From Dipteronia dyeriana (lineage: Eukaryota > Streptophyta > Magnoliopsida > Sapindales > Sapindaceae): 64,000 bases of DNA. Below are positions 47,858-60,200 of this stretch, in pieces. The stretch lies in NCBI GenBank assembly GCA_032871835.1, contig CM065300.1, positions 65,731,192 through 65,795,191 on the forward strand, read 5' to 3'. The notes below the pieces were generated by a model. That model worked only from the letters and a program-made list of their open reading frames with translations, searched no databases and was not told where the DNA came from. Position 1 is the first letter of the stretch. Every line of letters begins with the position of its first letter. The translations under genes were made by a program, and so were the position numbers.

Positions 47858-49103
47858 TACTCACTAATAATTGTAATTTCATTGGTTTATATATATATAT
47901 ATATATATGATCAAATCAGTAATTCTAAATGTATAGAGTCAAAATCATTATCGAGACTTGAGGTTTTCAATTCATTATCACTAATACTTACAAATACAAG
48001 AAATCCATGTTTCTAAATCAATTAATCGAGTTAAAACAACTTTTAATTGAAAATCGAATCTTACTTTTTCTAACGTATCCACTTGAGAATAGACAAATTA
48101 AACCAAATCAAGACGATGGATGAGTGTCCTACACACCGGTGAAGATGACATTGTGTAGTCAGAGCAGTGATTATGTTTGGATATTCGAAGATGACATTTT
48201 TTTTTTCCCTTTTGAAAACAAGGTATAGTTTTGATTTTAGGTAAAATAAGGGAATTTTTATCTCAAAATCTTCTTTTGGTATAAAATGCAAAAGTTAGTT
48301 TGGACTGAGGTAATTTAAAAAAAAGTTGGGAAATTTTGTTAAATACCCATGTTTACATTCGAAGAAAATGTGGATAAATTTTGACATTGAATCTATTGCA
48401 ATAAGGAAAAAATGTATTTCAATCAAGATAAATTTTGATGGTAAAAATCATTTTTCCTTTAAAAAGTTCAATGGCTTATAGTCATACATTTCTTTTTAGA
48501 GGGCCCAATACGTTAAAACAAAAATTTAGGGAGAGGTAAAACTATAAAATATACCAAATTTAAAGGCAAATATGTAATTCTTTACAAAACATATTAAAAC
48601 AATTTTTCTTAGGAAATGGGGGTAGGCCATCAATCATAAAATTAATAAATATTAGTCTTCAAATATCATAAAATCAATGAACATCTCTCTATCATGGGAG
48701 GTCTTCAAAGGTTTGCTGTTACTGTTAGTTTGACCAAACCTTTAATGAAGGTGACCTTTACACCGATAATCTTGTTATATACTTGTTTATCCCAACTATT
48801 GAAATCGCGCATTTAAAATTATATATGTATTTGTCACAAGCAAATAACTTATACAGCACTATGTTCATACATTTATAATGGATCTTATTATGACAAAACC
48901 ATGCCCGCCACATTTTCAAAATTTAGATTAATTAAAATTAAAATAATAAAAACCTATTCACACGCGGTTTTTATATTTTACAAAAGATAATTTTTATAAC
49001 TTTTTTAATTATTATAATTACTTTGAGATTTGAAATAAGAAGTCACCACTCATATTCAGAAATTCAATTGTGCATATGTCACGAGGACAAATCAATTAAA
49101 ATT
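47858..49103. other. AT-rich segment without a gene
   Basis: It holds a short AT microsatellite (about 47888-47908) and no credible ORF or paired repeat ends. Nothing else was recognised. Confidence 0.5.
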
Positions 49104-49734
49104 AGGATTAATAGCACCGATACCCCATATATTTATAGCGTAGTTGTATAGAGCTCCCTGAATTTTTTTTCTTGGTATTTAACCCTCTGAATTTCCATAA
49201 ATTTACAAAAGCTGACAGAAATGAAACGGAAGTCAGTGGTAAATTACACTAACATACCCTGAATATATGAATAATTGCATTAAAACTGGAAAAATATAAT
49301 AAATACAAATATCGTTTGACCTGTTTAAGTAATGTCTAAAAAAATAAAAAAAAAATATTAATAACATTATTTTTTTTTAAATAATAATAATAATAATAAT
49401 ATTAGTGAACTTTTAAAAATAAAAATTATAATATATTAACAATAATAATAAGGGTTAATAGCACCGATTCCCCATATACTTATAGGGTAGTTGCATAGTA
49501 CCCCTTGAATTTTTTTCTTGGCACTTAACCCCCTGAACTTTCAAAAATTTGTAAAAACTGACATAAGTGAAACGGGCATCAATGGTAAATTACACTTACA
49601 TACCCTGAATATGTGAATAATTACATTAAAACTGGAAAAATATAATAATATCATACAAATACCCTTTGACATGTTTGACTAATGTCCAAATAAATAAAAA
49701 TAAAAATATTAATAATAATAATAATAACTTTGAA

Positions 49735-49768
<34 letters not shown>

Positions 49769-51725
49769 GTAATAATAGTAATAATAATGAACTTTTAAAA
49801 ATAAAAATTATAATATATTAAAAATAATAATAAAGAAAAATTAAATTAAAAATATATGAAACCTAGATTTTCAAATTCCAATTAAACAATTAAACTACCC
49901 ATAATTCCAATTAAACAAAAATTAATTAAACTACCCATATTTTTAATTTATTTTTCTTTATTATTATTGTTAATATATTATAATATATGGAACCCAGATT
50001 TCTAAATTCCAATTAAGCAATTAAAATATCCATAATTCTAATTAAACAAAAAATAATTAAACTACCCATATTTTTAATTTAAATAATTGTATTTTAAAAA
50101 CAGAATTTGAAACCCAAATTTCTCAACCCAAACCCAGATTTCTTCTCTTTCATACCCAGATTTATTCTCTTCTTGCAACAACCAAATCCAGATGTTTAAT
50201 TAATAATAATAAAGAAAAGATAAATTAAAAATATGGGTAGTTTAATTAATTTTTGTTTAATTGAAATTATAGGTAGTTTAATTGTTTATTTGGAATTTGG
50301 AAATCTATATTCCATATATTTTTAATTTAATTTTTCTTTATTATTATTTTTAATATATTATAATTTTTATTTTTAAAAGTTCATTTATTATTTTTTTTTT
50401 TAAAAAAATTAATGTTATTAATAATGTTTTTTTTGGACATTAGTCAAAAAGGTCAAAGGGTATTTATATGATATTATTATATTTTTCCAGCTTTAGCGCA
50501 ATTATTCATATATTCAGGGTATGTAAGTGTAATTTACCACTGGAGTCCATTTCACTTCTGTCAGCTTTTGTAAATTTATGGAAGTTCAAGGGGTTAAGTA
50601 TCAAGAAAAAAAATTCAGGGCCATTATGCAATTGCACTATAAGTATAGGGGACATCGGTGCTATTAACCCTACTAATAAAGAAAAATTAAATTAAAAATA
50701 TATGGAACCTAGATTTTTCAAATTCCAATTAAACAATTAAACTACCCATATTTCCAATTAAACAAAAAATAATTAAAATACCCATATTTTTAATTTATTT
50801 TGTCTTTATTATTATTGTTAATATATTATATTATATGGAACCTAAATTTCTAAATTCCAATTAAACAATTAAACTATCCATAATTCGAATTAAATAAAAA
50901 TTAATTAAACTACCCATATTTTTAATTTATTTTATTTTTTAAAATGAATGGTGGAGCTGATGAGTGATGATTTTTTTTATGGTTTGATGATGGTTTGCGT
51001 ATGGATTTGGTTTTTGGAAAAAGAGAATAAATCTGGGCTTAGAAGAGAAGAATTCTGGATTTTAGTTGAGAAATCTGGGTTTCAAATTCTGTTTTTAAAA
51101 TACAATTATTTAAATTAAAAATATGGGAAGTTTAATTAATTTTTGTTTAATTAGAATTATGGATAGTTTAATTAAAATTTGGAAATTGGAAATCTGGGTT
51201 CCATATATTATAATATATTAACAATAATAATAAAGAAAAAATAAATTAAAAATATGGGTAGTTTAGTTAATTTTTGTTAATTGGAATTATGGGTAGTTTA
51301 ATTGTTTAATTGGAATTTAGAAATCTAAGTTCCATATATTTTTAATTTATTTTTTCTTTATTATTATTGTTAATATATTATAATTTTTATTTTTAAAAGT
51401 TCATTATTATTATTATTTTCAAAGTTTATTATTATTATTATTAATTATTTTTTAAAAAATAATTAATGTTATTAATATTTTATTTGTATTTGTTTTGGAT
51501 ATTAGTCAAACATGTCAAAGGGTATTTGTATGATATTATTATATTTTTCAAGTTTTAATGCAATTATTCATATATTCAGGGTATGTAAGTGTAATTTACC
51601 ATTGACGCCCGTTTCACTTCTGTCAGTTTTTATAAATTTTAGAAGTTCAGGGGGTCCAAGAAAAAAATTTCAGGGGTACTATATAACTGCGCTATAAGTA
51701 TAGGGGGCATCGGTGCTATTAATCC
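49104..51725. mobile_element. outer long-TIR element of a nested pair
   Basis: The left arm begins GGATTAATAGCACCGATACC at about 49104. The right arm ends with its inverted match (GGTGCTATTAATCC) at 51725. The arms match for about 180-250 bp, including GACAGAA(A/G)TGAAACGG and ATACCCTGAATAT. The interior is AT-rich, with ATT/AAT microsatellites and repeated copies of AATTAAACTACCCATA in both orientations. There is no coding capacity. No target duplication was found for the outer pair. Confidence 0.7.
49451..50671. mobile_element. inner long-TIR element, same family, nested in the outer one
   Basis: A second pair of the same inverted ends (GGGTTAATAGCACCGATTCC at 49452 and its inverse ending at about 50670) lies inside the outer pair. 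The flanks TAATAATAA and TACTAATAA give a possible 9-bp target duplication with one mismatch, which would fit a Mutator-like element. Confidence 0.68.
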
Positions 51726-52886
51726 ATATGTTATAAGTTGTCTATTAGAGAAAACCTATGCTATTTACCTCTATTATATCACAAATTTTCTCTCTACACA
51801 ATTTAGGTATATTATAATACAAATATACATCACAATATTATGAGCATATTTATAACATATTTATCCACCTCATCACTTTTTACTATATAAACATTATTTA
51901 ACTCAAGTTCACTGCGAATAAGTGTGTTATATGTATACTCATAATTATATGCCTATAAGAGAAAAACTCATATTTTGCTATATAAACAGTATAACTTCAA
52001 TTATAGTAATACATTTGTCAGAAGTGTAATGATACATATTAGTATGTTATGAATATATTTAAAATGTGTGTCTATTATATAAAAATTGTATTATATCATG
52101 GACGAATTAGGGGATCAAATAATAAAAGCTTAAAAATTATAACATTAAAATATAATTTTTTTAACCGTATTTTTTTTTCTGTGAGTCAGGGAGGTCATGA
52201 CCCCTGCTAGCCTCCATGGTGGTACGTCTCCGATCATATCATATCATATCATATATATATATATATATATATATAAATGCTACATAAAGCTGGTTTATTG
52301 CCTAATTTAATTTCCTTTCTCGAAAGATTTTTTTTTATATGGAAAGTAAGTAACAAATAAATAATTAATTAATGATCAGATATGATTTTAACGGAATATA
52401 AAATATAATTAGGTCCAAAATTATATGTCTAAAATTGGTAATCCGATATTTTGTTTGAAGTTTTGAACAATGTCGGCTTGCCTTAATTGGATGATTTGCA
52501 TCGACGACCAAATACACGGTCGGCGCCAAGATCTCCTATCACGTGCGAAATACTAAATAGTAATTACAATCCAAAAATGCCATTCACGCGCTTTAGACGG
52601 GAGTGACTAGTGAGGGTGTAAAGTTTGACTTCAGAGAAGTTCAAATTTCGTATACCTAGGTGGATAGGTCTCACCAAAATCATTTTATTTTATACGGAAA
52701 TTATTTATAAAAAATATATAGGTAATACTATTTAGATCAAATTTAGCATCTAAAGAATATGATGATAATCTAATCCATTATTTTAATTTATAGAAATATA
52801 ATCCAATTTAAATGAATTGATTTAAATATTGTTATATTATTTGAACATTAATTTTAGACACTATAAGGACATTTGTTTTTTTATCT
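51726..52886. other. AT-rich segment without a gene
   Basis: It contains an ATATC-to-AT microsatellite at about 52229-52275 (repeated CATAT, then pure AT). No gene, RNA or paired element ends were recognised. Confidence 0.5.
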
Positions 52887-53632
52887 GAATATTAAACGGT
52901 CTTGAATTTTTATAATGTCTGAATAGGGATTGGAATATGAACATGAATGATATCTTTATTTTTTTTCTCACATTTGAATGTATTATCAACACGTTTATTT
53001 TTTAAAAGTAAAATTGTTTGAATATAAGTAATTTTATATTTATACCTATGTAAAACAATTATAAATATAATATGGAATAAAAACAATCCAAAAATAATAA
53101 TTATATATGAACACATATGATCGTGATCTTCAAATTTGATTACAAACAAACTTCATTTTTCTAGGAAAAGAAAAGTTTTTTTTTAACCTTTTCTTTTCCA
53201 AAAATAAAAAGGACACCAGAAACTCGCACAAAACATTTATATATATATAAATACATCACCATAATGTTATAATAAAATATCGATATTAAACATTAATATG
53301 AACAGTGATTATTGTTCTTTTTTATCTGAGTTCTTTTTTATTTTTAAAACTAGTTAAAATAAACAATATATTAAAATAAAGATTTATATACCATATGTAA
53401 TTTTGATAAAATTGGAAATACATTATATATGGGGATAGTATCGGAAGAAAAGATTTTAGATTGCATTTAATGCAATTCAGTGATTTGTAATTAAGTCAAA
53501 AGTCAGGATTTATTACTTTTTATTTTAAGTTGTTTTTTAGGATTTTTAAATTGTTTAACCACTTAACAAAACAAACAAAATAAATTAATAATTATAATTC
53601 AGACCTATTAAGTTTTAAGCGGAAAAAACAAG
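52887..53632 (+). repeat. dispersed AT-rich repeat, copy 2
   Basis: This is the direct-orientation partner of 23497-24182, aligned along its length with many substitutions. It is non-coding. It ends near a GTTTTAAG(C/T)GGAAAAAACAA motif shared with copy 1. Confidence 0.75.
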
Positions 53633-54426
53633 TCATTCTTATATTTAGAAAAATTAGTATTACTTTAAATATATATATTAATACGGTGAGATAGATATTA
53701 TTGAATTAAATGTAATTTAATATCTTACTAATCCATTGAAAAAAAATATATATATATATATATATATACACTTACTTACATTACAGTGGTGAGTAGCTCT
53801 ACGACTAAACATCCCAACCTTAACTATTCAGTTTCAACCCTGACCCGACACAGATCCAAGCGGCAACCATTTGCAAATTTTATATTTCTGTTATTGTGAA
53901 TTATTGGATTCTTTTATTATTTTCTATTTCTTACATGATTATATTATTATTTGAAGACAATTTACAGGTTTTGATTTTTTTTTTTTTTTTAATATTGACA
54001 GTGACTGAATGAGCAAAATCCACCATTAAACACGAGTGGCGATAATATATAAATATATTTTTTTTGTATTACGGAAGAAATTTGAACAAATTTAGAAATG
54101 AAGAATATTATTACCAAAAAATATAATAATAATTAAAGGATGATTCAAATCACACTGCCTAGATTAGTCATGTTTGAATTTAAGGTTTCGACTGTTTTTT
54201 AATTCATTTTCATTTTTTATTTTATTTTTAAAAAATAAAAACAAAACAAAACCGAAAATCGGTAGTTAAATATTTAAAAAATATAAAATAAATATATTCT
54301 TTATTTTGGTTTTTGTTTTTATTTTTTTAAAAATTAACAATAAAAATATTATTATTATTATTATTATTATTTCGTTCTATGTTCTTATTTTTCTTCCTAT
54401 CACGATGCTGGAGGTCACCTCAATAA
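53633..54426. other. AT-rich segment without a gene
   Basis: Only simple repeats were seen: AT near 53747-53768, a poly-T tract near 53970 and ATT near 54348-54372. No coding feature. Confidence 0.5.
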
Positions 54427-54434
54427 CGCTGGAG

Positions 54435-54909
54435 TAGAGTTGTAAGTTTGGGCCGACCCGGCCTGTTTGGGCACGGCTTGCCGGGCCTGTGTTCCTAAAC
54501 AGGCCGGGCCTGGCACGCCATGCCCATTGGGCGTGCCGTGCCAGGCGGGGCCTGTTTTGGAAAACAGGGCCCTGCACGGCACGTGGCACGGCCATGGCAG
54601 GCCGTGACGACGGGGCGGGGCGTGCTGGCCCGTTTGCCAGGCTAGGCGGGCCAAACGGGCCCGCCCACTTTATATATATATTTTTAAATATTAATAATAT
54701 AATGTATATATATATATATATAACTGGGCCCACCGTGCCGGCCAACCGTACAGACGGTCAGCCCTGGCACACTGCCCAGGCGTGCCTCAGTTATTGTGGG
54801 TCGTGCTTGGCACGGCACGCCTCCAGGCGAGCCGTGCTAGGCACGACCTGCCTTCCTTGGCAGGCCAAATGGGCCGGCCCATCTTGGGCGGCCCATATTT
54901 ACACCACTA
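54435..54909. mobile_element. GC-rich hairpin hAT MITE
   Basis: A 475-bp element with inverted ends (TAGAGTTGTAA at 54435; TAGTGGTGTAA inverted at 54909) and exact 8-bp flanks CGCTGGAG (54427-54434 and 54910-54917), diagnostic of hAT insertion. The arms are strikingly GC-rich, built of GGCACGGCA, GGGCC and CGTGCC words in both orientations, and joined by an AT loop (about 54668-54723). ORFs on both strands here arise from the GC composition and are not genes. Confidence 0.88.
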
Positions 54910-54917
54910 CGCTGGAG

Positions 54918-57158
54918 GTCACCTCGATGATGCCGATCTAACTATAAAAATCTCTTCTTTCTTTTCTTCTTCTTCTGATTTAAACATAGATTATGAAAAA
55001 AATTTAATTTTTATTTTTTAAACATTGACTAGAATTATTTTTTTTCATCCAAATTTAAAAAAACTTATATTAGGAAAACAAATATGTTCTTCTTCTTCGA
55101 AAACAGACCGGGGGAAAAAATCTTCTTCCAATAAAGAAAAACAAATGAACAAAGAAAGAAAAACAAATATGTTCTTCTTTAAAGACGGCCAAGGAAAAAA
55201 AATTAAAAATATTATTCTTCTTCCTCCGTTGTAAAAAACCCAGATAAAGAAAAAAAAATTATATGTACATCTTCTTGGGTAAATACAGACATTATCTTTT
55301 ATTTTATTATTTTTTTATTACAGAATTTATCTTAAATTTTATATTATTTTAAATCTTATTTTAGCATTAATAATTAATGTTAACGTGTATACCGGGGAAA
55401 TGATTATTTTCAATAGTTTTTTATATTTAATAAAATGAATATCTATTTATAAATTATGAATTAATATTGACTGTTTTATTAATCGATTATTATTTGTGAT
55501 TTTTATTGAACCACTTTTGTTTTTCTCTTTAAATTTATAAATTACAATAGAAAAACCACATTGATCAGTTATGTAACCAATTTGTTATATAATTTTAGGT
55601 TATACTGTCAAACAATCAATTTGATATTATAATTTATTTATTTATTTTTAGTTAATCTGTCGGACGTGTTTTTACCGTTTTTATTTTCAGAATCAGGTTT
55701 CAGCATATGCTACTAAACACGTTTTTAGATTTCAAAATTGAAACCAAAATACTATTTTTAGTTTTTTTTTTTTTTCAAAAAACAGATAACGAAAAATACT
55801 TACAGGACGGCTCATAAGTATACCAATTGAAATTCAAGGGTCACTGGAGTAGTATACTCATTCAGTGACCACACAAATGAATGAATGATGATATATATAG
55901 AAAAAAAGAAAAGAAAAGAGAAAAGAGATTACAATTGAACTAGCAAATCCCTTTTTAACGAAGTGGCTTTATAGGGTTTTGAGTTCAAATTAGATTTTGC
56001 TTTCCCCTTCTCAATAATGGAAGCTGTCACATTTGTTCAATAAACCTATAAAACATGGTAAGAGCCTATACAATGTAAGAGTGATTTGTAAAATAAATAA
56101 ATAAATAAGATGGTATATAGGATAAATAGAGAGTCTATTGATAAATATTTCTCCAATATAGTTATATATATTCAACCCCACTTTAATGTGGTAAAAAATA
56201 TATTAGACATTACTAACGTGACCGTTTACCTTCAGACGGTTTGTTGCACATCTATTTATTCAGTTGACTCAGTAACTATTTAAAATTGATATTAATTTTT
56301 CATCTATTTTGATAAGAAAAAAAAAACATCATTAAAAATAGATGTGTTTTAAATATAAATATCTGAGACTAAATTTTAAATTAAATCTATTTTTATACTA
56401 CGGAGTAAGTAATTTTTCATAATCTATTTTTATGATGAGTTTTGGTATGCATAGCTATTTTTACGTTGAGAATGTTTGAAGATCTTACTTTGAAATTAAA
56501 ATTGTCACTTCAATCATGCTTACGATAGTTAATGTCATTGGATTCCGAAAAAGGGGTTTAGACAATTGAAGTTTCCTAAAACCCAGCAAATTTAGATTTA
56601 ATGCAACAGAAGAAAATCCAACCTTCCTCTTTCCTTGCATATAATGGTTGTAATGTATGTACATCAAATCCAGATGGATCCTGTTATTACCTTAATTGTT
56701 TAGATTAGATAGTAAATCAAGAAACCAATAAACCAAGATTTGAAATGTTTCCACGAATTCCTTTTTATAAGATTTTTAGATTTGAAAAGTTTCTAAAAGT
56801 AAATTGGAGTATTGATTTTTTCATAAATTGTGTGGGATAATAATTGAAAGGTGTTTATAAATTAAATTTTAATATGGGATATATTTATAAAAATAAATGT
56901 GTTATGTAAAAAGCAAATAGTATTATTTATTTAATACTGAATGGAGTTGTAGGGCCCCACCGGTAAGGGTGTCACATTGTCAAAACAAGAATTAAAACAT
57001 TAATTGAAAACCAAGTGTGGTAGGACACTAGGACTTAGGAGCCACGAAGTATCGAGTAGGGACACAGAAAAGAAATAACTGAATTAAAGGGACAAACTCA
57101 ACTCTGTAATAAATAATAATAAGTCTGTCCTATTTGAGAGAAGGAGAGAGGGAGAGAC

Positions 57159-57204
<46 letters not shown>

Positions 57205-57274
57205 CGAAGAGCAGAGGCGCAAAGTACACAAAACAAAATAAACAAAAAAGAGAAAGAAGAGAGGTTGTGGAACA
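54918..57274. other. AT-rich upstream region of the potassium channel gene
   Basis: No gene. A ~95-bp imperfect direct repeat sharing AACAAATATGTTCTTCTT lies at about 55075-55200. The last ~150 bp before the channel start are purine-rich (GAGAGAAGGAGAGAG) around an AT microsatellite and probably hold the 5' leader. The transcription start cannot be placed. Confidence 0.5.
57163..57203. repeat. AT microsatellite just upstream of the channel start codon
   Basis: About 20 AT units, 72 bp before the ATG at 57275, inside the likely core promoter or 5' leader. Length variation is likely between individuals. Confidence 0.96.
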
Positions 57275-60200
57275 ATGGCTCCACAGCGAAGTAGAGGAGG
57301 AGGTGGAGGAGGAAGTGTGTTTAGGGCTTCAGTGTGTGGACAAGATGAATTTGAACAACAGCTCTCTAGAGATGGAAGCCATTATAGTCTCTCTACCGGA
57401 GTTCTTCCGTCACTCGGAGCCAGAAGTAACCGCCGTGTTAAGCTCCGTACTTTCATTATTTCTCCGTATGACCGCCGTTACAGGTGGTTATTATAACTCT
57501 CTCCCTCTCTCTGTTTCTTAAAATATACGTTATGTTGTTTTTTTTTTTTTTCCTTTTTGGTTTTATTTTAATGGTGGATATATATGTTGACCTAAACTTT
57601 TCTTATAGGTTTGGATCATTGATATTTCTTCTACTATTGTGATTTGAGATTTGAAAAAGAACGGCATTGAGAAACTCGTTACTTGCCATTTTCTGTTTCC
57701 TTTTTTACGCTTCAAATTACTATATATATTTTTTTACCAACTAATTTTGTTTTTGTATGTGAGAATTGTTTGCACGGTTTTGCACAGCGTTCAATATGTT
57801 TGATATAATGTCAAATAAAGATAACATTCAACTTTTAACTTTATTTTTCTTAATAAAATTTGATGCTTCTTTTTTCTATGCATGCGATTTGAATATTGGA
57901 TTCTTGTTCATACTCGGTGCAGAATTTTGTTTTTGTTTTTTTGGTTTGAATTGTCACAATTCACAAGTCAGACCAAGGCAGCTCCTAATTGGAGGCTTCA
58001 CTTTCTAATTGTTGACTCTAATGAAAAAAAAAAAAAAAACACTATGAAGCTTCTCTAGTATCTCTCTTCCTCTGTTTTTCCTCTTTTGATTGAAACACCA
58101 ATTTGATATGTTGAGACTTACAATTTTTGCAGGATTTGGGAGACTTATCTAGTCCTTTTGGTTATCTACACTGCTTGGGTGTCACCATTCGAATTCGGGT
58201 TCCTTAGAAAGCCAGAGAAACCACTTTCCATTATAGATAATGTTGTGAATGGATTCTTTGCTGTGGATATTATTCTCACCTTCTTTGTGGCTTACTTGGA
58301 CAAAACTAGTTACTTACTCGTTGACAGTTCGAAGAAGATTGCTTGGAAGTATGCAAGTTCTTGGTTGGTTTTTGATGTCATATCTACAATCCCATCTGAA
58401 CTTGCTCAAAAAATGTCCCCTAAACCACTCCAGTCTTATGGATTGTTCAACATGCTTCGCCTTTGGCGTCTCAGAAGAGTCAGTGCCTTATTTTCCAGGT
58501 ACAAAAGCCTTTCCTGCAAAGAGCTAGCTTTTAACATTAACCAAATAGTATCAATCAATCATTCAATTGTTTATTGTTTTGTTTCTTCAAACAGAATGGA
58601 GAAGGATAGGAACTACAATTACTTTTGGGTTCGATGCAGTAAACTTGTTTTTGTAAGTATCTAAGAAATTTCTCTGCATTGTTTTTTTATGAAAAGAAGC
58701 TAATTCATGATCAAGAACTCTTTTACTAAACATAGGATTCACTGTATAGGTCACCCTTTTCGCGGTCCACTGTGCTGGATGCTTCTATTATCTTCTTGCT
58801 GCGCGATATCATAATCCTGAGAGGACCTGGATTGGAGCATCCTTGGGAGATAACTTTCTTGATGAGAGCATTTGGATTCGGTATGTGACATCAATATACT
58901 GGTCTATTACTACATTGACAACTGTTGGCTATGGAGATTTGCATCCTGTGAATACAAGGGAGATGGTCTTCGACATCTTCTTCATGCTCTTCAACCTCGG
59001 CTTGACAGCATATTTGATTGGTAACATGACCAACTTGGTTGTCCATGGAACCAGTCGAACTAGGAAATTTGTGAGTTAAAATTCTTATTGTTATAATGTT
59101 GTCAACAGAGAAAGTTCCTGACATTTGTTAATTCTCATTTCCTTCTTTGTGTTTTAAAACTCTCAGAGAGACACCATACAAGCTGCCTCAAGTTTTGCTC
59201 ACAGGAACCAACTGCCTCTTCGTTTGCAAGATCAGATGCTGGCACATTTGTGCTTGAAGTTTAGGACAGATTCTGAAGGACTCCAGCAGCAAGAGACTCT
59301 TGATTCTCTTCCTAAAGCCATCCGATCGAGCATTTCTCATTATCTTTTCTATTCTCTCATGGATAAGGTGTACTTGTTTCGCGGTGTTTCCAACGACTTG
59401 CTTTTCCAGCTGGTAATTCACTGAAAATAGGCTCAGATATTAAAATTTTTATGATTCTTTTAACAGTTAAACTTTTTATGCAAGTAAATCCTTACATCGG
59501 AACTTTATTTCTTCATATAAATTTCATAGGTCTCGGAGATGAAACCTGAGTATTTCCCTCCAAAAGAAGATGTTATTTTGCAGAATGAAGCACCAACAGA
59601 CTTCTATATCCTGGTCACTGGCGCTGTGGTAATTACTTAACTTATCTTTTCTATACTAATTGCATTGTTCAATATTGAATATTTCAGGTCAAATTTTACT
59701 TGCATACACCAACAGACTTCTAATTTTTGAATTACCTGGCAGGATCTATTGGTTCTCAAAAATGGAACTGAACAGGCAAGTATTATAATTTAAAACACTC
59801 TAGAAACTTTTATGTTACTTGAAAGAAATTCATTGTTCATGAAATGTTAGTACTAGTATCTGTAAAAGCTTATTTGATAACCAAAATTATGTTGAACAAT
59901 TGCAGGTTGTTGGAGAGGCAAAAACTGGTGATCTATGTGGAGAGATAGGGGTACTTTGTTACAGGCCACAGCTTTTTACAGTGCGGACCAAACGATTGAG
60001 CCAGCTGCTACGGCTGAACCGTACTACATTCTTGAATATTGTTCAGGCCAATGTTGGAGATGGAACCATAATCATGAACAATCTCCTCCAGGTCTGTATA
60101 TTCGATCTTGACTTATAAACAACTAATCTACTGCGTAGCCCATCAAATATTTTTAATTTTTTTTTTTATTACAATAAATATAAATTTTGACATTAATTCA

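Noticed and set aside
54377..54941. Long overlapping ORFs on both strands
   Set aside because: They result from the GC-rich inverted arms of the hAT hairpin element and have no coding signature.
57159..57521. 120-codon ORF overlapping AKT1 exon 1
   Set aside because: It is in a different frame from the conserved channel N terminus and begins in the AT microsatellite.
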